Assembly: GCA_011191985.1 (NCBI GenBank)
Contig: DUEU01000056.1
Coordinates: 1 to 34,658, forward strand
DNA from: Dehalococcoidia bacterium
Lineage (GTDB): Bacteria > Chloroflexota > Dehalococcoidia > Dehalococcoidales > W111
Direction: 5' to 3'
Length of the DNA: 34,658 nucleotides
The position numbers and the translations under genes were made by a program. This document shows positions 18,139 to 27,120 of this stretch, piece by piece; within the stretch, counting starts at the first letter, position 1, and the number at the start of each line of letters is the position of its first letter. The notes under the pieces were generated by a model. The model made no database searches, had not been told where the DNA came from, and was given only the letters and a program-made list of their open reading frames with translations.

Positions 18139-19215
18139 CTAATGTCCGCCGGACAGTACCCTTCGCTGCCTCAGGAAAGCTGGGACAGCCAACTCTTCCT
18201 CAGTCTTAAGGTTCTTAAGTACGCGGGTGATTTCTTTCTCCCGCCCGGCACCGATTAATGTCTCCTTATCGGCAAAGCCGGTAGCAATTAGCGTCAGCCT
18301 GACCTCGCCATTCAGGTTGGTATTAAGCGTGACGCCGAAGATGATATTAGCGTCCGGGTCAACAGCCTGCCGGATAACGTCGGCTGCCCGGTTGACCTCG
18401 AGCAGACTAAGGCCATCGCCGCCAGAAATGTTGAACAGCACCCCTTTGGCCCCCCGGACCGATACATCCAGAAGCGGGCTGTCCAGCGCTGCCTGAGCCG
18501 CCTCAATGGCCCGGTTCGGCCCGGCACCGCGGCCGATAGACATCCATGACGGGCCGGCATCCGACATCACCGCCTTCACATCGGCAAAATCAAGGTTAAT
18601 CAGCCCGGGAACCGTGATGACCTCGGCAATAGCTTGAACTCCGTGACAGAGGACTTCGTCGGCCAGTTTAAAGGCGCCGTCAACCCCGGTCTTCTGGTCG
18701 CACAAAGCAAACAGGCGGTCATTGGGGATGATGACCATCGTGTCCACCTTATCAATGGTGCCGGCAATACCTTCCTCGGCAACCTGGCAGCGGTGGACAC
18801 CCTCAAACAAGAACGGCTTGGTGGCCACCGCGATGGTGAGGGCCCCACTCTGCTTGGCGATTTCCGCCACCACGGGTAACGACCCGGTGCCGGTGCCACC
18901 ACCCATACCGGCGGCAATAAATACCATATCGGCCCCGGCAACGAGTTGCCTGATTTCGTCGCGGTTCTCCTCAGCCGACTTCTGTCCCATGTGTTGGTCA
19001 CCGCCAGCACCCAATCCCCGGGTAAGCTTATTACCAATCTGGAGCCGGACTTCGGCCTCAGTAACTGCCAGATGCTGGGCATCAGTATTCATGGCGATGA
19101 ATTCCACGCCCTGTATTTGCTCTCGAACCATCCGGGTAATGGCATTACAGCCGGCGCCACCAAGGCCAACGACCTTAATCTTAGCCGGACTGGGTACGTA
19201 ACTTGCTCTTGCCAT
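18139..19215 (-). CDS. ftsZ: cell division protein FtsZ
   Basis: VVGLGGAGCNAITRM, MNTDAQ, FIAAGMGGGTGTGSLPVVAEIA, IIPNDRL, NLDFADVKAVM; C-terminal VPAFLRQRR peptide. Confidence 0.97.
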   Translation of the reverse strand: MARASYVPSPAKIKVVGLGGAGCNAITRMVREQIQGVEFIAMNTDAQHLAVTEAEVRLQIGNKLTRGLGAGGDQHMGQKSAEENRDEIRQLVAGADMVFIAAGMGGGTGTGSLPVVAEIAKQSGALTIAVATKPFLFEGVHRCQVAEEGIAGTIDKVDTMVIIPNDRLFALCDQKTGVDGAFKLADEVLCHGVQAIAEVITVPGLINLDFADVKAVMSDAGPSWMSIGRGAGPNRAIEAAQAALDSPLLDVSVRGAKGVLFNISGGDGLSLLEVNRAADVIRQAVDPDANIIFGVTLNTNLNGEVRLTLIATGFADKETLIGAGREKEITRVLKNLKTEEELAVPAFLRQRRVLSGGH

Positions 19216-19250
19216 TTCTCATCTCCTTATTTTGGACTGCTCAGACGCTT

Positions 19251-20465
19251 CTAATTCCGGCTGCTGAAGTAGCTCAGTAACCGGGGAGGTAAAATACGCC
19301 AGCCCTCTCGCTGGCCCCTCAGGTCCGGCACGTTCTGGTTCCTTATTTTCCAGCACACCAGACCGAAGCTGGTAGCATATTCCGGCCAGCGCAGGCTGCT
19401 ATCGTGCCCATCCGGTACAATCGGCGTACCGACCCTTACCGGCAGGCCAGTGACTCTACGCCCCAGATCAGCTATGCCAGCAAGGTTACTGCAACCACCG
19501 GTGAGCACCAGCCCCGAGGAGACACCATAGCTAGAGTCGGTGCGCGGTATCCGAAACAGGATAAGACGCAACAACTCCTCAACACGGGCGTTAATAATCT
19601 CGCACAAATCGCGGTAGAGGATAGCATAGCCACCTCCTGTTAAGGTGAGGTCGCCATCGTCCGTTTCTCCTGGCAGCAGAGCGCTACCATGCTTTCTTTT
19701 CATTTCCTCAGCCACACCAAAGGGAATACTCAGGCCAACCGCAATATCATTGGTAATGTGGTAGCCGCCCACGGGCAGAGTCGACGTGTGACAAACACTG
19801 CCACCCTTGAAAACGGCAATATCGGTGACGGCGCCGCCGATGTCAGCCACAGCAACACCATCCTGTCTCTCGTCCTCGGTGAGCACCGCTTCGGCGCTGG
19901 ACAGAGACCCGAGAACTAGACCATCAATACCGATACCGAGGTGCCGGATACACCTGGTCAGGTTCTGAACTGAGGTTGCCGCCGTGGTAACAATGTGTGT
20001 CTCAACCCCCAGGCGAAAGCCCGTCATCCCCACCGGATCCTTGATATTATCCTGCTCATCGAGGGTGAAAGAGCGCGGTATAAGATGGAGCAGTTCCTGG
20101 TCAGACGGTACCTCGACGCTCTGGGCAACTTCAAGGGCCCGTTTCCTATCAGCGATATGCACCATCTGGTCCTCACGGGAGATGGAGATGACCCCATGGT
20201 TGTTCAGTGAACTCATCTCCGGGTCGGAAATACCAACATAAGCCGATTTACAGCGGTAGCCGGCCATCTTTTCCGCCTTGCTTATCGATTTTGAGATTGC
20301 CGCCGCCGCATTCCGGGTATTTGCCATGGCGTTTTTTTCTATCCCCTGAGACTCGGCAACGCCAACCCCTAGTATCCGGAGAGCCCCCGTACCATTGGTA
20401 TCGGCCATAATTGTGCATACCTTGGTGGCTCCGACATCAATAGCCGAAATTCTGTTTCTTTTCAT
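19251..20465 (-). CDS. ftsA: cell division protein FtsA
   Basis: AIDVGATKVCTIMA, HIVTTAATSVQNLTRCIRHLGI, VADIGGAVTDIAVFKGG, GLVLTGGCSNLAGI; immediately upstream of ftsZ. Confidence 0.94.
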   Translation of the reverse strand: MKRNRISAIDVGATKVCTIMADTNGTGALRILGVGVAESQGIEKNAMANTRNAAAAISKSISKAEKMAGYRCKSAYVGISDPEMSSLNNHGVISISREDQMVHIADRKRALEVAQSVEVPSDQELLHLIPRSFTLDEQDNIKDPVGMTGFRLGVETHIVTTAATSVQNLTRCIRHLGIGIDGLVLGSLSSAEAVLTEDERQDGVAVADIGGAVTDIAVFKGGSVCHTSTLPVGGYHITNDIAVGLSIPFGVAEEMKRKHGSALLPGETDDGDLTLTGGGYAILYRDLCEIINARVEELLRLILFRIPRTDSSYGVSSGLVLTGGCSNLAGIADLGRRVTGLPVRVGTPIVPDGHDSSLRWPEYATSFGLVCWKIRNQNVPDLRGQREGWRILPPRLLSYFSSRN

Positions 20466-20490
20466 TTATTTCTCCCTGTCTGAAGACCGA

Positions 20491-20706
20491 TTAATACTTT
20501 CCGTTTTCGCGGTAGTGAATATTCCACTTGCCGCACAGGGCATTGAGCTGGGCCTTCATATGACTGTCCTGCGACCGGTACAGATCCGCCAGGAAGCCGT
20601 GCAGTAGCTCTCCCCCAGTCATCCCCGGGGTGGGCTCATCTGGCCCAGGCAGGTTGATGAAGACAATTTCCGTCATTACCTTCTGATACTCTACAGCCGT
20701 TCCCAT
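20491..20706 (-). CDS. hypothetical small protein, 71 aa
   Basis: AAGGAGGAAAATC-ATG start, 25 nt upstream of ftsA on the same strand. Confidence 0.6.
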   Translation of the reverse strand: MGTAVEYQKVMTEIVFINLPGPDEPTPGMTGGELLHGFLADLYRSQDSHMKAQLNALCGKWNIHYRENGKY

Positions 20707-20920
20707 GATTTTCCTCCTTTTTTGACCAGATTTCTCGAATTTTATTCCGTACCAAAAGCATGCGTCAATTATTGTCCTCTCTTATCCCCCTTAATTCCAT
20801 AATCTCCTGACACAAGTTAATCTGGTACTATCCCAGTCCTGTGTTTTAAAATTGGGGGTGAAAGGCCCTTGAAATTCTGGTTTCCCTACAGTATAATGGC
20901 ACTCAAGTCGAGGTGCTATA

Positions 20921-21622
20921 TTGGTTGATGTCAGGGACAAAAAGACATTGCCGCCATATGTCTCATACCGGACATTCCGCAATTTCATTGACGGACTGGA
21001 GACGGGCATACCGGACCGGATCGACCGCAGTTACTGGGGGGACAGATATTCCGGGAGTTCTGGAACTCAACTGATGACAGCGCTGCGCTTTCTAGGCCTT
21101 GTGGACAGTACGGGCATCCCAACCACCCGCATGAGACAGCTGGTATCAGCCAAGGGTGCCCAGAGATCAGAGATTTTAAAACAGATAGGCCATACTGCCT
21201 TCGACTTCCTGTCGGAAAGGTCATTTGACCCACGGGGAGCCACCTACTCCCAGCTTGAGGAGGCCTTTTATAATAACTACCAGGTAACCGGCGATGTCGC
21301 CCGCAAGTGTATCAAGTTCTTTATCAGCCTGGAAAACGATGCCGGCGTTCCCCTATCCCCCTTCATAATGAAAAAGACCAAAACAATACGGGCCAGCACG
21401 GGCAGAAAGAAAACCACCGCCAGGGCCATCCCCGGGACAAAAGGGAATTCGATAGCCCAACAGTCGGAAAGCGCCATGCCGGTACCGGCAACCTGGTACG
21501 AAATGGTACTAACAAAGTTCCCCACCTTTGATCCCGCCTGGTCCGAGGACGTTAAGCTCAAGTGGTTTGAAGCTTTCGACACCCTGCTCAAGAAGGGCTC
21601 GCCCTCCCATAGCGACGGGTGA
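20921..21622 (+). CDS. DUF5343-like protein
   Basis: LPPYVSYRTFRNFIDGLETGIPDRIDRSYW...SGTQLMTALRFLGLVD resembles DUF5343 proteins from memory; TTG start; TATAAT at about 20892. Confidence 0.6.
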   Translation: MVDVRDKKTLPPYVSYRTFRNFIDGLETGIPDRIDRSYWGDRYSGSSGTQLMTALRFLGLVDSTGIPTTRMRQLVSAKGAQRSEILKQIGHTAFDFLSERSFDPRGATYSQLEEAFYNNYQVTGDVARKCIKFFISLENDAGVPLSPFIMKKTKTIRASTGRKKTTARAIPGTKGNSIAQQSESAMPVPATWYEMVLTKFPTFDPAWSEDVKLKWFEAFDTLLKKGSPSHSDG

Positions 21623-21928
21623 CATGGGCTAATATCACCGCGCCATTATTGACCCTCCTAATCACTACCCTCTCGCCATCAAGGTACCGACAGCATCCGT
21701 GATTCCCATGTGGTGCTGGCTAATAGATGCTCTTGCAGTCCGAATTACCTAAGGCAAATCCTCCACTGCTGAAGTGTCCTAAGAAGCACTGTGAGCCATA
21801 TAGGACGGTATATCTTTATTTATTTAAATATTGACTGCCTTGACTGGATATAGGGCTATGGTATAAATTATGGCGAATACCTAGAAATGCTAGGTACACT
21901 TCACGATAGCGGAGGTTGCCGTCATTTT

Positions 21929-22540
21929 ATGGTGGTTTTACTGGCGCTGGCCGCTTTCTGGCTTGGTGCCTGCCCGTTTTCGCTGTGGGTGGGGCGGTGG
22001 TTTTTGGGCAAGGATATAAGGGACTACGCCGACGGTAACCCGGGGGCCGCTAACGTGTTCCGGGCCGGAGGTCGTAAGTCAGGCTTCCTAGCCCTGGTAC
22101 TGGATATTGCCAAGGGAATGCCCCTGGTATTTCTGGCTCATGCCTTCTTCGGGCTGGCCGAACCGCTGGCTATGCTGGTGGGTATTTGTGCCATAGCCGG
22201 CCATTCTTTTTCTCCTCTGCTCAGGCTAAGAGGCGGCAAGGCAATAGCGGTTACCTTTGGCGTCCTTATGGCACTGCCGCAACACGAGGTGCTTTTTACA
22301 TTTGCCGCCTTCATGTTGCTTGGCTTTTTCTTCATAGAAAACAATGCCTGGATAGTGATGCTCGGCCCGGTCGGCTCGCTGGCTTATCTGGCGGTTACTG
22401 GTATGGACTTCTGGTATTCGCTCTTCATGATGGGCGTGCTCATGCTGCTGGTGATAAAGCACTTTAATGAACTGAAGACGATTCCCCGACCCAAGGTAAG
22501 AGTTATCGCCTGGTTACAATCCAGAAGGAGGGTAATCTAG
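21929..22540 (+). CDS. plsY: acyl-phosphate:glycerol-3-phosphate acyltransferase
   Basis: DIRDYADGNPGAANVFRAGGRKSGFLALVLDIAKG, AGHSFSPLLRLRGGKAIAVTFGVL, IKHFNE; start could be further upstream (ORF from 21887). Confidence 0.93.
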   Translation: MVVLLALAAFWLGACPFSLWVGRWFLGKDIRDYADGNPGAANVFRAGGRKSGFLALVLDIAKGMPLVFLAHAFFGLAEPLAMLVGICAIAGHSFSPLLRLRGGKAIAVTFGVLMALPQHEVLFTFAAFMLLGFFFIENNAWIVMLGPVGSLAYLAVTGMDFWYSLFMMGVLMLLVIKHFNELKTIPRPKVRVIAWLQSRRRVI

Positions 22541-22564
22541 CTCGGCGATGACAGAGTCAGGATT

Positions 22565-23710
22565 ATGTTATACCAAGTAATAGTAGCCGTAGCCCTAATT
22601 GGTTTTGCCCTTAATCTTGTCCTCAATCTGAGAAGTCTCAAGAAGCCCCGTGACAGCCAGATACCAGGCACAGTCCCCTTCGTCTCTATCCTTATCCCGG
22701 CCCGGGATGAGGAGACAAACATAGGGGCCTGCCTGGAATCCCTGCGGAGACAGGACTACCCCAACTTTGAGATCCTGGTGCTGGACGATAGTTCTTCAGA
22801 CAACACCAGGAGCGTTGTGGCCGGGATAGCCGCCAAGGACAAGCGCATCCGGCTGGTCGAAGGTGAGCCTCTTCCCGCCGGCTGGGCGGGTAAGCCCTTT
22901 GCCTGCCATCAGCTGGCCAGGCAGGCAAGCGGCGACTGGTTCCTCTTTATTGATGCTGACACGATACACACTGCCAGTATGCTGCGTACGACAATGGGCC
23001 TAGCCCTCGAGGAAAGAGCATCACTGCTCTCTGGATTTCCTCGCCAACTGGCCGCTTCACTGCCTCAGAAAATAGCCATTCCGGTACTCTACTTTGTCAT
23101 CCTTAGCTGGTTACCGCTGTGGTGGCTGCAAAGCTCCCGGAAACCGAGGCCGTCGCTGGCTATCGGTCAATTCCTCCTTTTCCCCAGGGGAGAATACCGG
23201 CGCATCGGCGGACACGAGGCAGTTAAATCCAGAATACTGGAGGATGTCTGGCTGGGCATTGAGGTAAAAAGACACGGCGGCCGCCATATCGCCATTGACC
23301 TATCACCGGTGGTCTCGTGTCACATGTACCGGAACATAGGTGCCATGTGGGAAGGATTTGTCAAATGGATATACTCGGTGGCGACACTGTCATCCCTGGC
23401 GCTGGTTGGACTGCTGGTTGCCGGCTACATCTTCTTCCTGGCCCCATTCTACTGGCTCTGGAACGAGTTATTTGTCGTTACCGTGCCCACAGGTTGGGGC
23501 CCCATCCTTATTTTCCAGGTAGCGACGATTCTGGCCATGCGCTGGCTGGTAGATAATCATTTCCGTGAGCCGTTTATCTCATTTCTGCTGCATCCGCTTG
23601 GTTTCTCCTTCCTTTTTCTGGCCTGTCTCTACGCCGGCGCCCGGCGGATACTCGGCGCCGGCGTGCAGTGGAAGGCACGGCTGTACAGTAAAGAGTCCAG
23701 TATCGATTAG
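22565..23710 (+). CDS. membrane-associated family 2 glycosyltransferase
   Basis: VSILIPARDEETNIGACLESLRRQDYPNFEILVLDDSSSDNT, FIDADTIH, GQFLLFPRGEYRRIGGHEAVKSRILEDVWLG; C-terminal hydrophobic helices. Confidence 0.92.
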   Translation: MLYQVIVAVALIGFALNLVLNLRSLKKPRDSQIPGTVPFVSILIPARDEETNIGACLESLRRQDYPNFEILVLDDSSSDNTRSVVAGIAAKDKRIRLVEGEPLPAGWAGKPFACHQLARQASGDWFLFIDADTIHTASMLRTTMGLALEERASLLSGFPRQLAASLPQKIAIPVLYFVILSWLPLWWLQSSRKPRPSLAIGQFLLFPRGEYRRIGGHEAVKSRILEDVWLGIEVKRHGGRHIAIDLSPVVSCHMYRNIGAMWEGFVKWIYSVATLSSLALVGLLVAGYIFFLAPFYWLWNELFVVTVPTGWGPILIFQVATILAMRWLVDNHFREPFISFLLHPLGFSFLFLACLYAGARRILGAGVQWKARLYSKESSID

Positions 23711-23817
23711 GGTCTCGGGTATTGACAATCAGAGAATTCATGTCTTTAATAGTAAGCAGGACCGGATAGACTAAAGGCACATGCTTTTACACCAGCCAGA
23801 TAGAGAGGATAAGTAAG

Positions 23818-24705
23818 ATGTATAAAAAAGTACTAGTCCCGTTAGACGGGTCAAGTGCTGCGGAGATTGTCCTTCCATACCTGGAAGAGATAGCGGCTAA
23901 ACTTGGTACCGAGATTACCATGGTCACCATTTCTGAGTCAAGCGCTACCGACATCGAGCACCTCTACCGCTCTTACCTGGAGCATCTTACCGGCCAGGTA
24001 AGGCGCGAGCTAAATGAATACGGGGCCAAAGAAGGGCTAGCCGTGAACAGTGAAGTCCTGCTGGGTATTCCGTCCGATGAAATAGCGCGCTGCGCCGCCG
24101 AGGTTGACGTCGGGCTCATCGCCATGGCCAGTACCGGCTCGTCGGGCCAGGGGCCGTTACTGCTGGGCAATATCACCCCTAAAATTATCCGGTCCACGGA
24201 CAGGCCGTTATTGCTGATCAGGGTACCGGCCAGCAGCGAGGCCCTCCAGCAGAAGAGGCTGGTCAAGAAGATTCTGGTGCCGCTGGATGGTTCCCGGGTG
24301 GGCGAGACGGCAATTTTGCATTCTGAGGCACTGGCCCGAGCACTAGGCGCCGAACTGATCTTGATCCAGATCATAGAGCCGGTAGTAGCCTGGGCCGGCT
24401 TTGAAGGCAGTATGTCCTACGTGGCACCACAGGACGAAGAGGGCATGAAGTCAGCCGCGATAGCCTATCTCTCCAGCATAGCCAAACCGCTAAAGGAAAG
24501 TGGGCTGAGCACCTCAATCGCCATTGGCTTCGGGGCTTCGGCAGACCAGATTATAGACTACGCCGTTGCCAACGCCATCGACCTTATCGCCGTGTCAAGC
24601 CATGGGAGGTCGGGTATCGGACGGTGGCTTTTTGGCAGCGTTACCTCCAAGCTCTTACGGGCGGCGGATACACCGCTCCTGGTAATACGCGCCACCAAGG
24701 CATGA
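23818..24705 (+). CDS. universal stress protein, two tandem UspA domains
   Basis: KKVLVPLDGSSAAEIVLPY and KKILVPLDGSRVGETAILHSE; VSSHGRSGIGRWLFGSVTSKLLRAADTPLLVIR. Confidence 0.95.
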   Translation: MYKKVLVPLDGSSAAEIVLPYLEEIAAKLGTEITMVTISESSATDIEHLYRSYLEHLTGQVRRELNEYGAKEGLAVNSEVLLGIPSDEIARCAAEVDVGLIAMASTGSSGQGPLLLGNITPKIIRSTDRPLLLIRVPASSEALQQKRLVKKILVPLDGSRVGETAILHSEALARALGAELILIQIIEPVVAWAGFEGSMSYVAPQDEEGMKSAAIAYLSSIAKPLKESGLSTSIAIGFGASADQIIDYAVANAIDLIAVSSHGRSGIGRWLFGSVTSKLLRAADTPLLVIRATKA

Positions 24706-24715
24706 GTACTGGCGG

Positions 24716-25288
24716 CTAGTGCTCCTCGATACGTATTGTTATTATAGTGTCCCCGTTCTCCAGTTTCTTGAGGACATCCATCCCCTCTATAAGCTGACCG
24801 AATACCGAGTGCTTGCCATCAAGATGGTGCTGAGGAGTATAGGTAATAAAGAACTGGCAGCCGTTGGTATTGGGGCCGGAATTGGCCATTGACAGAGCGC
24901 CGGTAACATGGGTATGCTTGGTGAATTCATCAGCGAAACGGTAACCGGGACTACCCGTGCCAGTACCAGTAGGGTCTCCTCCCTGGGCCATGAAGTCGGG
25001 GATAACGCGATGGAAGGTGGTACCATCGTAGAAACAATCACGGGCGAGAAAGACAAAGTTATTCACCGTCACGGGCACATCGCTGGCAAACAGCTCCAGT
25101 TGCAGATTCCCCTTTTTGGTTACAATGGTCGCCGTATACTGCTTGCCGGGGTCAATCACCATCGGGGGCGGTTCTGAATAGAATTTACGCTTTGGCGCTT
25201 CATTGCTGCAGGCTGCTAGAAGCAGCATCGGCATAACCAGAATGATGCCAGCTATTCGAGATAAACGCGTTACAGTCATAAGTTGCAC
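24716..25288 (-). CDS. cyclophilin-type peptidyl-prolyl isomerase, predicted lipoprotein
   Basis: LLLAAC lipobox; [52 protein letters not shown]. Confidence 0.95.
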   Translation of the reverse strand: MQLMTVTRLSRIAGIILVMPMLLLAACSNEAPKRKFYSEPPPMVIDPGKQYTATIVTKKGNLQLELFASDVPVTVNNFVFLARDCFYDGTTFHRVIPDFMAQGGDPTGTGTGSPGYRFADEFTKHTHVTGALSMANSGPNTNGCQFFITYTPQHHLDGKHSVFGQLIEGMDVLKKLENGDTIITIRIEEH

Positions 25289-25385
25289 TCTCCCCTTGGG
25301 TAATAAGCACGCTCATTATACGGGGAGTTGACATTGCCCGTCAATTGTGGCTAGAATAGTACAGTCTCTGGTATTGGAGCATGAA

Positions 25386-26561
25386 GTGAAACTACTGGTT
25401 ATAGGTTGCGGGCAATGCGGTGGCCGGATTGCCGATCAATTTGCTCGCCTGAATAGAAGGGCACACATCCAGCGTGGTATTGATATCGTCGCCGACGTGC
25501 TGGCGGTTAACACCGATATAGCTGATTTAAGCGGTCTGTCCTATATAAAGCCCGACTATCATCACCGCATTTTAATTGGCGGGCAGAAGACCGGTGGTCA
25601 TGGCGTCGGTAAAATAAATGAGATCGGCGCCGAGCTGGCCAGAGAAGATACCGACAAGGTTATCGAAGGCATCAGGACGATACAACGGTTTGCCGATACC
25701 GATGGCTTCTTGCTGATTGCCGGTGGCGCCGGCGGCACCGGCTCGGGGGCCATGCCGGTGATGACCCAGCATTTAAAAGAACGCTATATGTACAAACCGG
25801 TCTATAACCTGGTTGTTCTCCCCTTCAAGTACGAAGAGATGACCGAGGAAAGGTCTATTTACAACGTAGGCACCTGCCTCAAATCGGCCTACCTGGTAGC
25901 CGATGCCATATTCCTAGTTGATAACCAGAGATTCGTTAAGAAAAACACCTCAATAAGAAAAAACCTGGCGAAAATAAACACTCAAGTCGTTGAACCGTTC
26001 TATAACCTACTCTGTGCCGGCGAGGAGACAAACGCCAAGTTCATCGGGTCAAGGGTACTCGACGCTGGAGATATTATACAGACACTGGCGGGATGGACCG
26101 TAATCGGCTACGGGCGGGCCCGGTTGCCCCGTATCAGAATCCCCGGCGAAGACAAGCTCCACTTCCGGGACAAGGCCACCGAGGCCGAGAAGGGGGTTCA
26201 GGCAATGGATGAAGCCATCGGTGAGCTGTCCCTCAAGTGCAACCCTACCGATGCCAAAAGAGCCCTCTACCTCCTGACGGCGCCGCCCGAGGAAATGAAC
26301 ATGGAGATGATAAACGAGCTCTCGGCGTCCCTGAAAAACGTCGCTACTGAGGCGATCATACGAAGCGGCGATTACCCCAGGGGGAAAGGGGCACTGGATA
26401 TCACCGTGATATTATCTGACCTGCTGAACTCCAGAAAAGTCATGGAATATTTCACGAAGACTATTGGTTACATCTCGACTACGCGGAGAAGGCGAGGCGG
26501 GGCCGAGTACGAACAGAGAGGAATTGAGGAGGCATTTAAGGATATACCCTCGTTATTATAA
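25386..26561 (+). CDS. divergent tubulin/FtsZ-superfamily GTPase, not canonical FtsZ
   Basis: LLVIGCGQCGGRIADQFARLN (tubulin-like G1), AVNTDIADL, LLIAGGAGGTGSGAMPVMTQHL (GGGTGSG-like signature); GGAG before GTG 25386 (ORF track starts 25347). Confidence 0.85.
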   Translation: MKLLVIGCGQCGGRIADQFARLNRRAHIQRGIDIVADVLAVNTDIADLSGLSYIKPDYHHRILIGGQKTGGHGVGKINEIGAELAREDTDKVIEGIRTIQRFADTDGFLLIAGGAGGTGSGAMPVMTQHLKERYMYKPVYNLVVLPFKYEEMTEERSIYNVGTCLKSAYLVADAIFLVDNQRFVKKNTSIRKNLAKINTQVVEPFYNLLCAGEETNAKFIGSRVLDAGDIIQTLAGWTVIGYGRARLPRIRIPGEDKLHFRDKATEAEKGVQAMDEAIGELSLKCNPTDAKRALYLLTAPPEEMNMEMINELSASLKNVATEAIIRSGDYPRGKGALDITVILSDLLNSRKVMEYFTKTIGYISTTRRRRGGAEYEQRGIEEAFKDIPSLL

Positions 26562-26603
26562 CTGGCCCGTACGCTCTTATTCTGAAACGCACCAGAAATA
26601 ATT

Positions 26604-27071
26604 TTAACTGCCCCCGGTGACTTTGCTATTACCCTGGAACATCTGCCAGGCCTTCTCGGTAGTTTCTTTGGAGACTTCCCAGGCCAGCTCTATGGCCTCA
26701 TCACGTGCTTTCAAGGCCTGCTCTATACTCTGCCGGTATACTTCCATGGCCTTTTCTTTGGCCTTCCTACATGCCTCATCAGCTTGCAGTTCTGCCTGCT
26801 CACGAACCCTCACGGCCTTTTCTATGGCTGCCTCGCAGGCTTTGCTGGCCTTCCGTTCCGCCTCTTTATAGGACACCTCAACCTGCTTTTCCCGTTCCTT
26901 ATAGGCCTTGGCTACCTCTTTTTGAGCCTCCATATAGTCCAGGTAAGCACGTTGGGCACGGCCTAACAGTTCAGCAAGCGGGTCAACAACCGTTTCGGGA
27001 GCCTCGTCCGTTTTTTGGGGCTCGGCCACTGGTCTGACACCTTTTCCGGACTGCTCCTTCTGATTCACCAT
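26604..27071 (-). CDS. hendecad-repeat coiled-coil protein, 155 aa
   Basis: Residues 44-142 divide into nine consecutive 11-residue units (LDYMEAQKEVA/KAYKEREKQVE/VSYKEAERKAS/KACEAAIEKAV/...). Confidence 0.8.
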   Translation of the reverse strand: MVNQKEQSGKGVRPVAEPQKTDEAPETVVDPLAELLGRAQRAYLDYMEAQKEVAKAYKEREKQVEVSYKEAERKASKACEAAIEKAVRVREQAELQADEACRKAKEKAMEVYRQSIEQALKARDEAIELAWEVSKETTEKAWQMFQGNSKVTGGS

Positions 27072-27120
27072 AAAGATACCCCCTTCGTTCCAGGAAAACC
27101 CGTATAGTATATCAGACTAT

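Noticed and set aside
21640-21880. Possible RNA gene or degraded ORF in the gap before plsY
   Set aside because: No tRNA cloverleaf, recognisable riboswitch core or open frame could be supported by eye.
25347-26561. Calling the second GTPase FtsZ
   Set aside because: It has altered GTP-binding motifs and no FtsZ C-terminal peptide, while a complete ftsZ is next to ftsA.
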